NCBI RefSeq assembly: GCF_014982975.1
Contig: NZ_JADCKL010000006.1
Location: forward strand, 62,001 to 126,000
Length of the DNA stretch: 64,000 nucleotides
Reading direction: 5' to 3'
Origin: Claveliimonas monacensis
GTDB lineage: Bacteria; Bacillota; Clostridia; Lachnospirales; Lachnospiraceae
Each line of letters starts with the position of its first letter. Within the stretch, counting starts at the first letter, position 1. The notes under the pieces were generated by a model that was not told where the DNA came from, ran no database searches, and worked only from the letters and a program-made list of their open reading frames with translations. The position numbers and the translations under genes were made by a program. Shown piece after piece: positions 37,535 through 46,796 of this stretch.

Positions 37535-38425
37535 CTATTTTCCTCCTGATGCGCCGGCCTCAGCCAGCCACCTCTCTACAACCGCAGCGGTCTCTCCCAC
37601 CGCCTGAGCAATCTGCTCCGCTGTCATACCCATCTCTGCAAGCCTGGCGGCTACGATTTTCTTTTCTTCCTGTCTGCCCTCATTCCGCCCCTCACGTCGG
37701 CCCTCGCATCGGCCCTCACGTCGGCCTTCATCCCAGCCTTCGCTCCAGCCCTCTTTCCGCGCATCCTCTCTCTCTTGCCGGATATGCCTTGCCTGGTCAT
37801 ATTCATATATACTCATCCTTTTCGCCTCCGCCCGATTCTTTCTCAGAAACTCTTCAAGGATTCCTTCCTGGATGCACTCCACGATCGCACATTCCACTGC
37901 ATCTTCTGTGTCCATCTCTTCCGCATATTTTCTTATGCATGCTGTGTACTCCGCATAGTCCGCCAGTGTCTTGCAAGACTGCAAAAGCTCCCGATTATGA
38001 CCTGCGTTGACATTCAGCATCACCGCTTCCAGCTCCAGCTTATGCTCCTCTTCTTCCACCTCGTACAGATCTGACAGTCTGAGTATCCGCCTGTCCGGCT
38101 GTCTCTCCACACCATTGTAAAATATGATGAACTGGGGCGGCGGGATCTTCACCTTCTTCTTTCCATACAGATTTTCATTCTTTGTCATGTCCGCATACAG
38201 ATCTGCAAGGTACAGAAGCATCCGCAGCGGAAGATTGGGGCTGTAGGTGGATTGATGCTCATACAGAGAAAGCTGGGAGTCTATCACAAATGACAGGTCA
38301 TTCTTGATAGCCATGTAGATGGCATTCTCCAGCGTATTCACCTCCAGAAGTCCAGGATCCTTATAATCTTTTCCGCTTACCGCATTATACAATCCCAGCA
38401 GTTCCGTTTTGTCGCTGAACAACAT
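37535..38425 (-). CDS. Rpn/PD-(D/E)XK transposase-family protein, copy 2 (5'-truncated)
   Basis: A 296-residue nuclease-like protein from ATG 38425 (MLFSDKTELLGLYNAVSGK). The family core is intact, with IKNDLSFVIDSQLSLYEHQST holding the probable Asp and Glu-x-Gln catalytic residues. The C-terminal tail has an expanded EGR/EGW repeat (EGRREGRCEGRREGRNEGRQ). Compared with copy 3, the ribosome site, start and first 35 codons are deleted, which fuses the frame to former non-coding sequence so that it stays open to 38599. Translation may therefore be poor. The palindromes PR-2 and PR-3 flank it. Confidence 0.8.
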   Translation of the reverse strand: MLFSDKTELLGLYNAVSGKDYKDPGLLEVNTLENAIYMAIKNDLSFVIDSQLSLYEHQSTYSPNLPLRMLLYLADLYADMTKNENLYGKKKVKIPPPQFIIFYNGVERQPDRRILRLSDLYEVEEEEHKLELEAVMLNVNAGHNRELLQSCKTLADYAEYTACIRKYAEEMDTEDAVECAIVECIQEGILEEFLRKNRAEAKRMSIYEYDQARHIRQEREDARKEGWSEGWDEGRREGRCEGRREGRNEGRQEEKKIVAARLAEMGMTAEQIAQAVGETAAVVERWLAEAGASGGK

Positions 38426-38559
38426 GGTGAAGCAGGAGGTATCCTGAAAAAGCAAAGTGTTGCAGCCAAGAAACCTCTCTGCTGTGTGTAAAATGGAACG
38501 AAAAGCATTGAGATTTCTTTTAGATTTTATAAATTGTAAGACACGGCCGACGCCGCCAG

Positions 38560-38622
38560 AAACTGCCAGAAATATAATGCTTTGAATATATAGTAACATA
38601 TATTTTTCAGAGTTTCCATAAG
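38560..38622. repeat. Palindromic repeat PR-3, upstream of Rpn copy 2
   Basis: AAACTGCCAGAAATAT at the left is mirrored by ATATTTTTCAGAGTTT at the right. It is nearly identical to PR-5 at 41830 and related to PR-1, PR-2 and PR-4. Confidence 0.82.
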
Positions 38623-38645
38623 CAATTTGCCATCAAATCCTCATT

Positions 38646-40292
38646 CTACAGGTCGATCTTCACACTCACTTTGTCCGGAGAAGCATCACTTTCCGTTGTC
38701 AGTACTTCAAACCGTTTTTCCAACTCTTTTTTATGCTCTTTATTTGGACGATCTTCGTTAACATCATCTACACAGCAGATCACCGCCTTATCACCTTTCA
38801 CCAACGGCTTCCCCGGACCGGTTATTTTTATGTAATCTGTGTGTTTCGACCCATGATGTGGCACGATCACATCATCTATTTTTGTCTCTGCAAATAATTT
38901 TTCTCCGGCGTTGGAACGCGCATTGTCAAATGATGTATAATTTACATCTCCCAGCATTAAGACAACTCGATCATTCATTTTATCTCTGTACTCGATCATG
39001 ATCCCTTCGCAATTTGCTATGCTTGCATCACAGCTGGCTTTATCCCCCATATAAAACAAATACTCATGACTGATTTCATTGATACTGCCAATACGACGTG
39101 CCACTGCTTTTCCCTTGGGACCTGACCGTCTGTCCACAAGATATAACTGATCCTTCAGATCCAGATATTTGGCGATCCGACGCGCTGTTTGAACTGCATC
39201 ATAACAATCCGGAGCAATCCATGGTTTTTCAAAAATGGATTTCCCAATCGCAACGCTACCGGCAATATGATCCATATCCCAGTGAGACAAGACCACCATC
39301 GCCGGCGATCTGGAAGAAATCGCTCTCATTGCATCTACATAATTATAAGATGCCCCAGAAGTGATCTTTTTAGGCTTATGTCTGCAGTTGTATCCCACGT
39401 CATAAAAAAAGCATTTCTTTGGATCATTTTCAGCCGCACAGACACAATTCCCGTTTCCGATCCTATATATATCCATTCTATGGAGCGGCCCGGATGGTAT
39501 ATGTTTTTTGATCACATCAATGATCGCATTGTCACTTTTCAGACAGCATCTTCGCATCTGGTAACAATCCAACTCTTTCCTTAGCTCTTTTAGCGTTTTA
39601 CCAGGTGTCTCAATGATGTTTAAAATATGCTTCCGTTTTGTAATATGGCTGGCCGCTTCTACAACATAACCGTCAAGCTGCAAATAAACCTGCTCTTTAT
39701 TGTCACCCTGATCGAGCATACACAGAAACCAGCGGTAGGACCCGCTCTCTTCAGCTTCCGTTCCAGATCCATATACTTCTTCCTGAAGCAGACAAAGCTG
39801 CCTATATTTTTCACGATCGACCTCCGCAACGTATCCAAAAATATACGGGCAATAATATTTTTTTGCGGCATCAGCATATGCTTCATCTTCGGAATTTTCC
39901 ATGATGTCGAACATCATAATATCATAATCGAACATCTGAAGGGTCGCCAGCGAAAAATAGAGGGTGACCTTCTCTTCTTTCTCAAACTTTATCTTTCCGC
40001 GGGACAGCTCCTCCATCTGTATAAACATCAGAGAACGGCCGCTGTATGCATTCCAAAACATCTCATGGCAGAGTTCATGGTTATTCGGCTGCTGATGACC
40101 AATCCTCTCACCGTGTCTTCCCTCTCGCCAGGCACGCTGCATGATCGCAGATCGTTCTTCTCTGTCATTCCATCCCTTTTTTGGATCAGTACCTCTTTCC
40201 ACGGAAGAAATTCCTGATACAGGCCTTAACCTTGTACTGATAAATTTTTCAAGTTCCAGCTTAAATCTCTGTTTCCCACCTATATTCATCAT
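38646..40292 (-). CDS. Metallo-beta-lactamase-fold protein with long novel N-terminus
   Basis: A 548-residue protein. Residues from about 270 form a metallo-beta-lactamase domain of the ComEC/Rec2-like type: SHWDMDHIAG (H337, D339, D341, H342), VLMLGDVNYTSF and VPHHGSKHTD. The first 270 residues resemble nothing I know; the extreme N-terminus is basic. No membrane segment or signal peptide is seen. It stands alone between the two copies of the GDSL/Rpn duplication, in the position of inserted cargo. The two in-frame ATGs have no strong ribosome site. A nuclease or phosphodiesterase role is likely; a defence role is speculation. Confidence 0.75.
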   Translation of the reverse strand: MMNIGGKQRFKLELEKFISTRLRPVSGISSVERGTDPKKGWNDREERSAIMQRAWREGRHGERIGHQQPNNHELCHEMFWNAYSGRSLMFIQMEELSRGKIKFEKEEKVTLYFSLATLQMFDYDIMMFDIMENSEDEAYADAAKKYYCPYIFGYVAEVDREKYRQLCLLQEEVYGSGTEAEESGSYRWFLCMLDQGDNKEQVYLQLDGYVVEAASHITKRKHILNIIETPGKTLKELRKELDCYQMRRCCLKSDNAIIDVIKKHIPSGPLHRMDIYRIGNGNCVCAAENDPKKCFFYDVGYNCRHKPKKITSGASYNYVDAMRAISSRSPAMVVLSHWDMDHIAGSVAIGKSIFEKPWIAPDCYDAVQTARRIAKYLDLKDQLYLVDRRSGPKGKAVARRIGSINEISHEYLFYMGDKASCDASIANCEGIMIEYRDKMNDRVVLMLGDVNYTSFDNARSNAGEKLFAETKIDDVIVPHHGSKHTDYIKITGPGKPLVKGDKAVICCVDDVNEDRPNKEHKKELEKRFEVLTTESDASPDKVSVKIDL

Positions 40293-40313
40293 TTTACCAT
40301 TCTATATCATGAT

Positions 40314-40421
40314 TTAAAAACAGTCATCTTCTACAGTAAAATCACTCTCGCTCAGATATAATGTGTCGTCAACTCTACAATTATCTGAAACACTAGAGCC
40401 TCCTCCTAGAATATCTAACAT
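40314..40421 (-). CDS. Possible 35-residue peptide upstream of the metallo-beta-lactamase gene
   Basis: An open frame beginning MLDILGGGSSVSDNC and ending SESDFTVEDDCF, acidic with two cysteines, 21 bases before the metallo-beta-lactamase gene. A TATAAT overlaps its ATG on the coding strand, and if that is a real -10 box the ATG would not be transcribed. An AGGAGGAGG inside it is followed by an in-frame-shifted GTG. The reality of this gene is doubtful. Confidence 0.3.
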   Translation of the reverse strand: MLDILGGGSSVSDNCRVDDTLYLSESDFTVEDDCF

Positions 40422-40475
40422 TATACCATAGCCTCTTTTCAAAACAAAATTAATTTATATCCTCTTTTTGCACTT

Positions 40476-40589
40476 TCATTCAAAACGGCCAGCCGGTAAA
40501 CTGAATATCCCCTCTTCTCCGTGCAGCACAGTAGCAATCCGCCGGACGTATCCATCTCCAAGGCCCGGCTCTCCTTCTCGGGCCGGCAT
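40476..40589 (-). pseudogene. Fragment of the GDSL esterase gene
   Basis: Starting at ATG 40589 the frame reads MPAREGEPGLGDGYVRRIAT. It matches the GDSL protein start (MPG...REGELGLGDGYVRRIAA) with about 20 codons deleted, including the catalytic GDS block, and then loses similarity. It marks the left part of duplication copy B. Confidence 0.8.
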
Positions 40590-40656
40590 CTTTCTTCTCC
40601 CTTCAAAACGCTCTCCAGGCAGAAGATCCGGCATCTTAGGATGCCCTGAATCAAAA

Positions 40657-40719
40657 AAACTGCCAGAGATCACGTGTTTGATGTATATAGTAGCACATAT
40701 CCCTGACAGTCTCTATAAG
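40657..40719. repeat. Palindromic repeat PR-4, downstream of Rpn copy 3
   Basis: Nearly identical to PR-2, with one or two base changes (GTGTTTGATG for GTGCTTGATG). It lies 9 bases beyond the Rpn stop. Confidence 0.82.
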
Positions 40720-40727
40720 AACTTTTT

Positions 40728-41675
40728 CTATTTTTCCTGCGATGCACCGGCCTCAGCCAGCCACCCCTCTACAACCGCAGCGGTCTCTCCCACCGCCTGA
40801 GCAATCTGCTCCGCTGCCATACCCATCTCAGCAAGCCTGGCAGCTACGCTTCTCTTTTCTTCCTGTCTGCCCTCATCCCGGCCTTCACTCCAGCCCTCTT
40901 CCCATGCATCCTCTCTCTCCTGTCGGATATGCCTTGCCTGGTCATATTCATATATACTCATCCTTTTCGCCTCCGCCCGATTCTTTCTCAGAAACTCTTC
41001 AAGGACTCCTTCCTGGATGCACTCCGCGATCGCACATTCCACTGCGTCTTCTGTGTCCATCTCTTCCGCATATTTTCTTATGCATGCTGTGTACTCTGCA
41101 TAGCCCGCCAGTGTCTTGCAGGACTGCAAAAGCTCCCGATTATGACCTGCGTTGACATTCAGCATCACCGCTTCCAGCTCCAGCTTATGCTCCTCTTCTT
41201 CCACCTCGTACAGATCTGACAGTCTGAGTATCCGCCTGTCCGGCTGTCTCTCCACACCATTGTAAAATATGATGAACTGGGGCGGCGGGATCTTCACTTT
41301 CTTCTTGCCATACAGATTTTCATTCTTTGTCATATCCGCATACAGATCTGCAAGGTACAGAAGCATCCGCAGCGGAAGATTGGGGCTGTAGGTAGACTGG
41401 TGCTCATACAGAGAAAGCTGGGAATCTATCACAAATGACAGATCATTCTTGATAGCCATGTAGATGGCATTCTCCAGCGTATTCACCTCCAGAAGTCCAG
41501 GATCCTTATAGTCTTTTCCGCTTACCGCATTATACAGTCCCAGCAGTTCCTTTTTGTCGCTGAACAACATGGTGAAAATAGACGACTTGTAATTCCGGTT
41601 AGGCACAGGATACATTTTCTCTTCCTTGCTCCTGCCCTGCTTGTTTCGCCTCTGTTTCTTTTGACTTTTGCTCAT
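40728..41675 (-). CDS. Rpn/PD-(D/E)XK transposase-family protein, copy 3 (intact)
   Basis: A 315-residue protein and the only copy with a complete N-terminus: a lysine- and arginine-rich start (MSKSQKKQRRNKQGRSKEEK) after AAGGAGGTATAC, then FTMLFSDKKELLGLYNAVSG, the nuclease core and a C-terminal helical tail ending AAEQIAQAVGETAAVVEGWL. Related proteins (RpnA, PDDEXK_2 family) are endonucleases that raise recombination, and are often multicopy with variable tails. The palindromes PR-4 and PR-5 flank the gene. I start it at ATG 41675, not 41726, because of the ribosome site. Confidence 0.88.
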   Translation of the reverse strand: MSKSQKKQRRNKQGRSKEEKMYPVPNRNYKSSIFTMLFSDKKELLGLYNAVSGKDYKDPGLLEVNTLENAIYMAIKNDLSFVIDSQLSLYEHQSTYSPNLPLRMLLYLADLYADMTKNENLYGKKKVKIPPPQFIIFYNGVERQPDRRILRLSDLYEVEEEEHKLELEAVMLNVNAGHNRELLQSCKTLAGYAEYTACIRKYAEEMDTEDAVECAIAECIQEGVLEEFLRKNRAEAKRMSIYEYDQARHIRQEREDAWEEGWSEGRDEGRQEEKRSVAARLAEMGMAAEQIAQAVGETAAVVEGWLAEAGASQEK

Positions 41676-41829
41676 GTATACCTCCTTCATCCTGAAAATT
41701 TGCAGGAGGTATCCTGAAGAAGCCAAGCGCTACAGCCAAGAAACCTCTCTGCTGTGTGTAAAATGGAACGAAAAGCATTGAGATTTCTTTTAGATTTTAT
41801 AAATTGTAAGACACGGCTGACGCCGCCAG

Positions 41830-41891
41830 AAACTGCCAGAAATATAATGCTTTGAATATATAGTAACATATATTTCTCAAAGTTTCCATAA
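41830..41891. repeat. Palindromic repeat PR-5, upstream of Rpn copy 3
   Basis: Almost identical to PR-3. The 150 bases between it and the Rpn ribosome site are also shared with copy 2 and, less closely, copy 1. Confidence 0.82.
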
Positions 41892-41961
41892 CTAATTCTT
41901 GCTTATTTTTTATCATTGCATTGGGACGCCTGCTATTTCACAGCATTTGCAGGGAGGATTT

Positions 41962-42366
41962 TTACTCCTCCCACGCTGGATTACGTTCAGAGGTGATTTC
42001 CCTGATATCATCACAAAGGATCGCAAAATCTTCTTCCGATATCTTGCCATGATCCTTCATACATCTGTAAAACTTCTTAATGCTGGCCGCCATTTCCTTC
42101 CGTGTACCTTCTGTACCGGCGCATTTCCGCATATAATAATCATCCAGAAAAATAGAAACACTGTTCAAACCCTTCTCCATCGTCAATGGCTCATGCAGGA
42201 GAAGATACCCATTAATATAGAAGTCTGCATTCTCCAGATGCCTGCGGATCGTCTTTTCTGACAAACCTCTCATATCCGCTTCAAAAAGTCTGAACAGCTC
42301 TTGATTTGTACTGCGGATCTCGTCACATTTCTTTTCAAATTCTTCCAAAGTATACTCGTACTCCAT
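41962..42366 (-). CDS. Hypothetical helical protein, 134 residues
   Basis: I do not recognise this protein. It is charged and predicted mostly helical (EYTLEEFEKKCDEIRSTN, GLSEKTIRRHLENADFYINGYLL, EEDFAILCDDIREITSER), with a weak resemblance to the helical core-binding part of tyrosine recombinases. ATG 42366 follows GGAGG at 7 bases. It lies 45 bases after the UDP-glucose dehydrogenase stop, at the downstream end of the capsule locus, and may be read from it. Confidence 0.6.
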   Translation of the reverse strand: MEYEYTLEEFEKKCDEIRSTNQELFRLFEADMRGLSEKTIRRHLENADFYINGYLLLHEPLTMEKGLNSVSIFLDDYYMRKCAGTEGTRKEMAASIKKFYRCMKDHGKISEEDFAILCDDIREITSERNPAWEE

Positions 42367-42411
42367 CACATTTCCTCCGTGTTAGAAGAGGCCCACTCTG
42401 CCTCCTTTTCC

Positions 42412-43644
42412 TTAGTCCCTGCGGAACAGATCTCTGGTGTATACTTTCTCCTTCACATCATCCAGACAGCTGTCATACCGGTTGGCAATGATGGACTGAC
42501 TCATCTCCTTGAACTTCTCCAGGTCATTAACTATCCGGCTGCCAAAGAAAGTGCTGCCATCCTCCAGTGTGGGCTCATATATGATCACGGTAGCCCCCTT
42601 GGCTTTCACCCGCTTCATAATCCCCTGAATGCTGCTCTGGCGGAAGTTGTCAGAGTTGCTCTTCATGGTCAGGCGATACACACCGATAACCACCTCGTGC
42701 TCCTTGCTGACATCATAGGCGCTGTTAGCCTCATACCCTCCGGCCAGCTCCAATACCCGGTCTGCTATGAAATCCTTCCTGGTACGGTTGGACTCCACAA
42801 TAGCTGTCATCATATTCTGGGGTACATCCTCATAGTTGGCCAGGAGCTGCTTTGTATCCTTGGGCAAGCAGTACCCGCCATAACCGAAGGACGGATTGTT
42901 ATAGTGAGAGCCGATCCTTGGATCCAGGCACACGCCGTCTATGATCTGCTTTGTATCCAGCCCTTTCACCTCTGCATAGGTGTCCAGCTCATTAAAGTAA
43001 GATACCCGCAGAGCCAGATAGGTGTTGGCAAAGAGTTTCACCGCCTCCGCCTCTGTAAATCCCATAATCAGAGTCGGGATATCCTCTTTGATGGCTCCCT
43101 CCTGCAATAAGCCTGCAAAAGTGTCTGCTGCCTTCACAAGTCTTGCATTTTGTACATCCGTTCCTACGATGATCCGGCTGGGATACAGATTATCATAGAG
43201 AGCCTTAGACTCCCGCAGGAATTCCGGGCTGAAAAGGATATTGTCACAGTGGTATTTCTCCCTCACCTGGGCAGTAAAGCCAACGGGGATAGTTGATTTG
43301 ATCACCATGACAGCGTCCGGATTGCACTGAATCACCAGCTTGATCACATCCTCCACCGCACTGGTGTCAAAGAAATTCTTTTTACTGTCATAGTTAGTAG
43401 GCGCTGCAATGACAACAAAAGCTGCCTCTTTATAGGCAGCTTCCGCATCCAGCGTGGCCGTAAGGCGCAGATCCTTATGGGCCAAATATTCTTCTATATA
43501 GTCGTCCTGGATAGGCGATTTTCTCTGGTTGATCAGCTCCACCTTCTCCGGCACAATGTCTACCGCCATGACCTCATTATGCTGCGCCAGAAGTGTGGCA
43601 ACAGACAATCCCACATATCCTGTTCCTGCTACTGCTATCTTCAT
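42412..43644 (-). CDS. ugd: UDP-glucose 6-dehydrogenase
   Basis: A 410-residue NAD-dependent dehydrogenase that oxidises UDP-glucose to UDP-glucuronate. It has the Rossmann start [19 protein letters not shown], the KSTIPVGFT and [10 protein letters not shown] blocks, and the catalytic cysteine in [14 protein letters not shown]. It supplies the substrate for the UDP-glucuronate epimerase two genes upstream, so the capsule repeat unit probably contains glucuronic or galacturonic acid. Its start lies 14 bases after the acetyltransferase stop. Confidence 0.95.
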   Translation of the reverse strand: MKIAVAGTGYVGLSVATLLAQHNEVMAVDIVPEKVELINQRKSPIQDDYIEEYLAHKDLRLTATLDAEAAYKEAAFVVIAAPTNYDSKKNFFDTSAVEDVIKLVIQCNPDAVMVIKSTIPVGFTAQVREKYHCDNILFSPEFLRESKALYDNLYPSRIIVGTDVQNARLVKAADTFAGLLQEGAIKEDIPTLIMGFTEAEAVKLFANTYLALRVSYFNELDTYAEVKGLDTKQIIDGVCLDPRIGSHYNNPSFGYGGYCLPKDTKQLLANYEDVPQNMMTAIVESNRTRKDFIADRVLELAGGYEANSAYDVSKEHEVVIGVYRLTMKSNSDNFRQSSIQGIMKRVKAKGATVIIYEPTLEDGSTFFGSRIVNDLEKFKEMSQSIIANRYDSCLDDVKEKVYTRDLFRRD

Positions 43645-43658
43645 TTTTCTTTTCTCCC

Positions 43659-44204
43659 TTATTCATCTTCAACTACAATATTATTAATATATCCTTCAGT
43701 GGCATTCTCTTTGTGTTTAATAACACAAGGATTACCGAATACAACAGAATGACTCGGCACATCACAGTTAATAAAAGTGTTAGGAGCAATCATCACATCA
43801 TCTCCAATCGTAATTTTCCCTACAATGGTACTGTTAATGCCTATCCATACTCTATTTCCTATCGATGGAACCCCTTTCCGAATCCCTCTATTCTCTTGAC
43901 CAATGGTTACTCCTTTATGGATATTAATATTTGCGCCTAACTTACTTTTTTCATTTATTGTTATGCCAAAAGCATGGCCTATATATAATCCAGGTCCTAT
44001 TTCTGTTTTATCGGATATTTCTATCCCGCGCATGTTTCTGGTAATTCGAAATAAAGTTTTATATATAGCCTTTAGCATGGGATTGTTTGTATTTTGTGTT
44101 TTCCGGTAATATTTTTGGAACATTGGAGGATTTGTTCCTGTATACCGTATCTTATCTTTCTCTAATACCAGTGTTTTCAATATTAATGTCACCTCGTCAT
44201 ACAC
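43659..44204 (-). CDS. Hexapeptide-repeat (CysE-like) O-acetyltransferase
   Basis: A 181-residue left-handed beta-helix acetyltransferase. Hexapeptide repeats run from [17 protein letters not shown] to [21 protein letters not shown], ending VFGNPCVIK. The active-site histidine is probably in [10 protein letters not shown], as in serine acetyltransferases. In this setting it most likely acetylates a sugar of the polysaccharide, not serine. The start overlaps the stop of the epimerase gene by 8 bases. Confidence 0.88.
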   Translation of the reverse strand: MYDEVTLILKTLVLEKDKIRYTGTNPPMFQKYYRKTQNTNNPMLKAIYKTLFRITRNMRGIEISDKTEIGPGLYIGHAFGITINEKSKLGANINIHKGVTIGQENRGIRKGVPSIGNRVWIGINSTIVGKITIGDDVMIAPNTFINCDVPSHSVVFGNPCVIKHKENATEGYINNIVVEDE

Positions 44205-45291
44205 ATTTCTTCATATAAAAGCTATAGTACCATTGGGCAAACTTCCGCAGTCCATCTCGCAAACTAGTACTTGGCTTAAATCCGAAATCTTTCTCTAAAG
44301 CGTTTGTGTCCGCATAAGTAACTGGTACATCTCCAGGCTGCATGGGTACAAGTTTTTTATGGGTCTCGAAATCATAATCTTCAGGCAATACCCCCGCACG
44401 GATCAACTCCTGCTGCAGGATATCCACAAAATCCAGAAGATTCTCCGGGTGGTTATTCCCGATGTTGTAAATAGCATAGGGCGGGACAGGAAGCCCATCT
44501 TCCCCGCTCTTCTTCTCCGGAGGAGATTGCATCACCCGCTTCACCCCTTCCACAATGTCATCCACATAGGTGAAATCCCGCTTACAGTTACCATAGTTAA
44601 AAATCTCTATATTCTCCCCCGCCAGCAATTTGTTGGTAAAACTAAAATAGGCCATATCCGGTCGCCCGGCAGGCCCATATACAGTAAAAAATCGTAATCC
44701 TGTGGAGGGGATATTATATAATTTCGAGTATGCATGAGCCATCAACTCATTACTTTTCTTAGTGGCTGCATAGAGTGACACCGGATTGTCCACCTTATCC
44801 TCCGTGCTATAAGGAATCTTTTTATTGGATCCGTACACACTGGAAGAGGAAGCATAAACCAGATGCTCCACACCCGCTTCCTCGTCATCATAGGAATGTC
44901 GGCAGGCCTCCAGGATGTTGTAGAAGCCGATCAGATTAGCCTCAATATATGCATCCGGGTTGGTGATGGAATAGCGGACCCCTGCCTGAGCCGCCAGATT
45001 GACTACAATCTGTGGTTTATATTCGTCAAAAATAGATTGGATCAGTTCCTTATCGGAAATAGAAGCTTTAATAAAAGTCCATGTAGATTCCGGGCGGGAT
45101 TCTACCATGGACTTGATCTGATTGAGCCGATATTCTTTTATGGATGTATCATAGTAGGAATTTATATTATCAATTCCTATGATATAGACTGGTGAAACAC
45201 TTCGCAAAAGTTCTACAGCTAGGTTAGCACCGATAAAACCGGCAACACCTGTGATTAAAATTGTCTTATTCGTTAATTGTATTTGTTGCAT
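44197..45291 (-). CDS. UDP-glucuronate 4-epimerase-like NAD-dependent epimerase
   Basis: A 364-residue extended SDR enzyme. The NAD motif is TGVAGFIGANLA, and the catalytic serine and Tyr-x3-Lys lie in YASSSSVYGSN and YAATKKSNELMAH. The block TGLRFFTVYGPAGRPDMAYF is typical of UDP-glucuronate epimerases, which make UDP-galacturonate. ATG 45291 has AAGGAG upstream; the frame to 45393 is extra. The 297 bases between it and the TupA-like gene hold nothing I can identify. Confidence 0.9.
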   Translation of the reverse strand: MQQIQLTNKTILITGVAGFIGANLAVELLRSVSPVYIIGIDNINSYYDTSIKEYRLNQIKSMVESRPESTWTFIKASISDKELIQSIFDEYKPQIVVNLAAQAGVRYSITNPDAYIEANLIGFYNILEACRHSYDDEEAGVEHLVYASSSSVYGSNKKIPYSTEDKVDNPVSLYAATKKSNELMAHAYSKLYNIPSTGLRFFTVYGPAGRPDMAYFSFTNKLLAGENIEIFNYGNCKRDFTYVDDIVEGVKRVMQSPPEKKSGEDGLPVPPYAIYNIGNNHPENLLDFVDILQQELIRAGVLPEDYDFETHKKLVPMQPGDVPVTYADTNALEKDFGFKPSTSLRDGLRKFAQWYYSFYMKKCV

Positions 45292-45588
45292 TAAAAATAA
45301 CTCCTTCTTTTTCAAAACTAATTTTGAGTAAAAACAAACAATTACCTGATAAACTACTGCAGAAAAAGTCTGTGAAAACATCATAATTTCCAAATCACAT
45401 TACAGCATTCTAGTTCTATAAAGAGCATCTCTGCAAGAGACTTTTTATCCCCACTTAAATACTCTCTATTGTATCACTTTCCCTTCCTTTATAGTTCTCA
45501 TAAATATCTATATATTTCAGACCGTCTCTAACTTTTCTTTATGGTCTGTGACTTTATCCTCAGATGTCTTTTCATTAGTTAATACTCC

Positions 45589-46509
45589 CTATCCTTTTGG
45601 CGAAACTTCTGGAAGTGTTATCCATTCTCCAAACTTTCTATCCCAATACTCTGGCTTAAATGGAGTCATCCCGCTCCAATGGAAAAAAGTAAGTTCTCCA
45701 AAATAAATTTCTCCGTCTACTTCATAAAAATCAACTCGTATCTGCGGAATATTCTTTGATAATTCTGCTGCAAGCTCTTGCATTCGATAAAACATTTTAG
45801 GTTTTTCTGGACATCTAGTAGCATTCGGATAACCATTGACTAATTTCATATGATGAAAATCCATATCAAAAAAATCACTTTTGGGCTCAACTACTTTGTT
45901 TTCTTTATCAGACGTAATTAGCAGCACTTTGGGTACTCCATCAAAACAAAAGAATTTATAATCATGTAATTTTTTTGTAGTATTGTCTTCCATATATTTT
46001 TCTGCAAGAATCCGTGGCTTAACATTTTTATATGGCCACTCTCGTCCTTGCAAATAAAATTTTTGTCTGAGTGATTTATTTATTTTTCTTTTTGCCACTT
46101 CTACATTAAAGTTCGTTTTATCTTTACAAATAACAACTCCTCCGGAATCGTGTGTTGTTTTTAGTACAAATTGGTCAGGCAATATTTCAAAATTGATATC
46201 CTCAAAATGATTCCACACCCCATATGTTGGAATTATGTATTTACTCCCAATTTTCTCTTTTACATACTTCTTAACCTCATATTTATCGACCATTTCTGTA
46301 TATATTTCTTTTCGATCGTATAGTTTTAGCCACTGTAGCTTCTCGTTAAATGTTTGCGGATTATCTAAATTAAGCCTTTTACCCGTTTTAGCTCGAAACA
46401 TCAATTTCAAATACCATTCATCATTCATCCAGCCAAACCACCTAAAACAAGTAGCTACATAAGGGAACAACATCCACGGATCATGTCCGATTTTTTTTAT
46501 ATTAATCAT
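45589..46509 (-). CDS. TupA-like ATP-grasp protein
   Basis: A 306-residue protein of the TupA-like ATP-grasp family: LNLDNPQTFNEKLQWLKLYDR near residue 45, DKYEVKKYVKEKIG, FVLKTTHDSGGVVICKD, and the metal-binding end GEIYFGELTFFHWSGMTPF. TupA of bacilli attaches glutamyl and glucuronyl units in teichuronopeptide synthesis. Homologues are common in exopolysaccharide loci, where they may add amino acids or sugars. It is downstream of the flippase; the 287-base gap between holds no clear gene. Confidence 0.85.
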   Translation of the reverse strand: MINIKKIGHDPWMLFPYVATCFRWFGWMNDEWYLKLMFRAKTGKRLNLDNPQTFNEKLQWLKLYDRKEIYTEMVDKYEVKKYVKEKIGSKYIIPTYGVWNHFEDINFEILPDQFVLKTTHDSGGVVICKDKTNFNVEVAKRKINKSLRQKFYLQGREWPYKNVKPRILAEKYMEDNTTKKLHDYKFFCFDGVPKVLLITSDKENKVVEPKSDFFDMDFHHMKLVNGYPNATRCPEKPKMFYRMQELAAELSKNIPQIRVDFYEVDGEIYFGELTFFHWSGMTPFKPEYWDRKFGEWITLPEVSPKG

Positions 46510-46796
46510 TATAAATTCTCCTATCCTTATAGTACTTTATTTCCACTTATGAAAAGTAAAAGGCACCATGCTGAACTGCATATTTTTATCTATCCCCCAG
46601 TTTTCCTCTTAAGAATAATACTCGAAACCATATCAGCCCAACGCTTTTATCGATTTTTCATACTCCCATTACACTTTTAAGCAGAAATTCTAGTCATTCT
46701 AAAAGAATTCTTATCCGGTATCTATAGTACTAGACTCCACGTTTTCCTATTTATTTTCTCTATTCCACACTTTAATTCAGCCATAATTCCCTATTT

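Larger units (their letters stand above)
37244..38625. repeat. Duplicated block, copy A (GDSL 5' end plus Rpn gene)
   Basis: This stretch is repeated at 40502-41892 in the same orientation. It covers the 5' end of the GDSL gene, palindromic repeat PR-2, the Rpn gene, its upstream region and PR-3. The Rpn coding parts are nearly identical, so the duplication is recent. Confidence 0.88.
40502..41892. repeat. Duplicated block, copy B (GDSL fragment plus Rpn gene)
   Basis: Second copy of the block at 37244-38625. Relative to copy A it lacks about 58 bases of the GDSL part but keeps the intact start of the Rpn gene and a shorter EG-repeat tail. Confidence 0.88.
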
